A stretch of 7,155 nucleotides of DNA, taken from Alphaproteobacteria bacterium (GTDB taxonomy: Bacteria; Pseudomonadota; Alphaproteobacteria; Sphingomonadales; Sphingomonadaceae). Position 1 is the first letter of the stretch, and every line of letters starts with the position of its first letter. Positions 5,669 through 7,155 of this stretch are shown one piece after another. Location of the stretch: the NCBI GenBank assembly GCA_005882415.1, contig VBAE01000186.1:1-7155 (forward strand), read 5' to 3'. The translations under genes and the position numbers were made by a program. The notes below the pieces were generated by a model that saw only the letters and a program-made list of their open reading frames with translations, had not been told where the DNA came from and did not search any database.

Positions 5669-6875
5669 TGCCTTCTACGGTGACGCCGACGCGGACCAGC
5701 GCCGTTAACGCCAGCGCGGTGAGGACCATTGCGCCGGAGTTGACGATGTTGTTCGCCGCCACCGTCCGCGCCGTCTCGGACTTCGACACCGTCGTCGTCA
5801 GGAAGGCGTAGAGGGGCACCACGAACATGCCGCCGGAGATCGCCACCCCCAACAAATCGAACATCACCCATTCCGCAAGCGGCGTGGTGACGAAATCGTG
5901 GAGGTCGATCAACGCTCCGTCGCCGATCGGCCAGTTGCGCACGTTCCAGTAGAGGTGGAGGACGAAGACGCCCATCGCCAGCGCCGACACGGGCGCGAAT
6001 TTGGCGGAGACGTTGCCCTTGAGCAGGCGGTTGATCGCCACCGATCCGAGCGCCACGCCCACGGAGAAGATGGCGAGGAAGAGGGTCGCGACCTGCTCGT
6101 TGGCGTGGAGGACGTTCTTGACCAGAGGCGGGAATTGGGCGGCGAGGATCGCGCCTTCCGCCCAGAAGAAGCTGATCGCGGCGATGGCGAGGAACAGCCG
6201 CGGGATGTGCATGGTCGCGTTGACCAGGGTCACCGAGGCCCGGACGATGTGCCAGTCCATCTTCGCCGCCGGTGCGTCCTTCTCCGGCGGGGCAGGGGGG
6301 ACCATCCCGCCCGAAATCCGGCCCAGCACGGCGACGAGAAGCACCCCGGCCGCGGCCCAGCGCACATGGCCCGCGCCGAGCAGCCCGCCCGCGATCGTGC
6401 CGAGAAGGATCGCGCCGTAGGTGCCCGCTTCCACAAGTCCGGTGCCGCCGAGCACTTCGTCGTGCCTCAGATGCTGCGGGAGGACCGCATATTTGATCGG
6501 CCCGAAGAAGGTCGAATGGACCCCCATCGCGAACAAAGCCGCGAGCATCAGCGGGACGCTTCCGATCAGGAGCCCGGCCGCGCCGCCGATCATGATGAAG
6601 ATCTCCGCCGTCTTGACGATTCGGATGATCTTCGCCTTGTCGCCCCCGTCGGCGAGCTGCCCCGCCAATGCCGAGAACAGGAAGAAGGGGAGGATGAACA
6701 GGCCGCTGGCGATGGCGCTGAACACCGCCTCCTGCTCCTCGCTTCGGTAGATGCCGTAGATGACCAGCATCACCATCGAGGTGCGGAAGAGGTTGTCGTT
6801 GAACGCGCCCAGGAACTGGGTGACGAAAAGCGGCAGAAACCGGCGCTTGCCGAGCAGATGGAGGGAATCTTGCAC
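5631..6875 (-). CDS. MFS transporter, LplT/Aas N-terminal-domain type, C-terminus apparently shortened
   Basis: Inner-membrane carrier of 414 residues resembling lysophospholipid flippase LplT and the transporter domain fused to acyltransferase/acyl-ACP synthetase in Aas proteins. Marks are the N-terminal Phe-Leu-Gly-Ala-Phe-Asn-Asp-Asn motif (21-28), the loop 2-3 Gly-X-Leu-Ala-Asp motif (72-76) with basic residues after it, and Phe-Gly-Pro-Ile-Lys-Tyr with Leu-Pro-Gln-His-Leu (124-136). I count 11 membrane spans, the last at about 379-397. The usual twelfth is missing, and residues from about 401 to the end are encoded by the hairpin repeat. The start is GTG at 6875, right before the conserved N-terminus, with only a weak AAGA upstream. 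No acyltransferase or ligase domain is fused or adjacent. Lysophospholipid transport is a family-level guess, mildly supported by the divergent phospholipid gene pgsA. Whether the shortened protein works is uncertain. Confidence 0.88.
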   Translation of the reverse strand: MQDSLHLLGKRRFLPLFVTQFLGAFNDNLFRTSMVMLVIYGIYRSEEQEAVFSAIASGLFILPFFLFSALAGQLADGGDKAKIIRIVKTAEIFIMIGGAAGLLIGSVPLMLAALFAMGVHSTFFGPIKYAVLPQHLRHDEVLGGTGLVEAGTYGAILLGTIAGGLLGAGHVRWAAAGVLLVAVLGRISGGMVPPAPPEKDAPAAKMDWHIVRASVTLVNATMHIPRLFLAIAAISFFWAEGAILAAQFPPLVKNVLHANEQVATLFLAIFSVGVALGSVAINRLLKGNVSAKFAPVSALAMGVFVLHLYWNVRNWPIGDGALIDLHDFVTTPLAEWVMFDLLGVAISGGMFVVPLYAFLTTTVSKSETARTVAANNIVNSGAMVLTALALTALVRVGVTVEGTLLPSKMGRGTP

Positions 6876-6922
6876 GGTTCTTAGCGATCCGGCGCCGGGT
6901 GGGCTGGGGTCATGGGGGTGGT

Positions 6923-6950
6923 GTCATAGAGCCTCATAGGCCCGGGTCAA
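6923..6950 (-). promoter_or_regulatory. Sigma70-like promoter of the MFS transporter gene
   Basis: On the minus strand, TTGACC (6945-6950, five of six to consensus), a 16-base spacer, then TATGAC (6923-6928, four of six). The expected start near 6916 leaves a leader of about 40 bases before the GTG at 6875. A second TATGAG lies ten bases upstream of the -10 box. Confidence 0.5.
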
Positions 6951-6958
6951 ATGCGATC

Positions 6959-6974
6959 CGCTCTCCACAGAGCG
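6959..6974. repeat. Short inverted repeat upstream of pgsA
   Basis: CGCTCT-CCAC-AGAGCG, six pairs with a four-base loop, 25 bases before the pgsA ATG in the 124-bp divergent spacer. It could fold in the pgsA leader or be a protein site. No T-run follows, so it is not a clear terminator. Confidence 0.4.
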
Positions 6975-6999
6975 CGCGGGAGACGCTAAGCCGTGCGCG

Positions 7000-7155
7000 A
7001 TGCTGACCCTGCCCAACATCCTCACCCTGTCCCGGATCGTCGCGATCCCCCTCTTGGTGGCTTTGCTGTGGCCGGGCAGCGACATGGGCGCGGCCTGGTT
7101 CGATTATGCGATGGCCTTCGCGCTCTACTGCCTGATGGGCATCACCGACTATTTC
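7000..7155 (+). CDS. pgsA: CDP-diacylglycerol-glycerol-3-phosphate 3-phosphatidyltransferase, 5' part only
   Basis: Makes phosphatidylglycerophosphate from CDP-diacylglycerol and glycerol 3-phosphate at the inner membrane, the committed step to phosphatidylglycerol and cardiolipin. Only 52 codons are present. The opening Met-Leu-Thr-Leu-Pro-Asn-Ile-Leu-Thr-Leu-Ser-Arg is the typical PgsA N-terminus. Two hydrophobic helices follow (about 12-25 and 33-48), and the window ends at Thr-Asp-Tyr-Phe, where the CDP-alcohol phosphotransferase motif (Asp-Gly-X-X-Ala-Arg) normally begins. No good Shine-Dalgarno sequence is seen; GGGAG lies 17 bases upstream, which is too far, yet the conserved N-terminus fixes the ATG. 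A GTG at 6993 is in another frame. It is transcribed away from the MFS gene across a 124-bp spacer. A related CDP-alcohol transferase cannot be fully excluded from so short a piece. Confidence 0.88.
   Translation, partial: MLTLPNILTLSRIVAIPLLVALLWPGSDMGAAWFDYAMAFALYCLMGITDYF

Noticed and set aside
5898..6884. 328-codon plus-strand frame opposite the MFS gene
   Set aside because: Asp/Glu/Arg-rich shadow of membrane-helix codons read in reverse, with no independent evidence.

Overview
This is a GC-rich window from a proteobacterium, most likely an alphaproteobacterium of the Sphingomonas type. That placement rests on codon use, the family of the oxidase and cytochrome genes, and the paired hairpin repeats around 5508-5668. 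It is an inference, since no marker gene is complete enough to fix the taxon.

Positions 1-5149 (minus strand) hold one tightly packed operon, transcribed right to left. The order is a secreted PQQ-dependent alcohol dehydrogenase with the Asp-X-Asp signature of lanthanide enzymes, a lipoprotein c-type cytochrome, a cytochrome c oxidase subunit II carrying its own fused cytochrome c domain, and subunit I, which runs off the left edge. Every junction overlaps (23, 4 and 4 bases). Together the genes could form a complete periplasmic chain: alcohol -> PQQ -> cytochrome c -> subunit II heme c -> CuA -> heme a/a3-CuB -> O2. The oxidase keeps all metal ligands but lacks three standard proton-channel residues: the subunit I positions equivalent to Paracoccus D124 and K354 are Asn and Gln, and the channel-entry Glu of subunit II is Leu.

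Positions 5150-5340 are a divergent regulatory region. It carries a perfect 16-bp palindrome and a second stem-loop in the leader of the dehydrogenase operon, a third inverted repeat further up, and a good sigma70-like promoter facing right. That promoter's expected start point falls on the ATG of a 54-residue single-span membrane protein (5341-5505), suggesting a leaderless mRNA.

Positions 5506-5668 hold two inverted copies of a double-hairpin repeat. Stem sequences differ between copies, but pairing is kept by compensatory changes. The repeats lie between convergent genes, and the right copy supplies the last codons and stop of an LplT/Aas-type MFS transporter (5631-6875, minus) that appears to lack its last membrane helix. 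After a 124-bp divergent spacer containing a convincing minus-strand promoter, the first 52 codons of pgsA (phosphatidylglycerophosphate synthase) begin at 7000 and run off the right edge.
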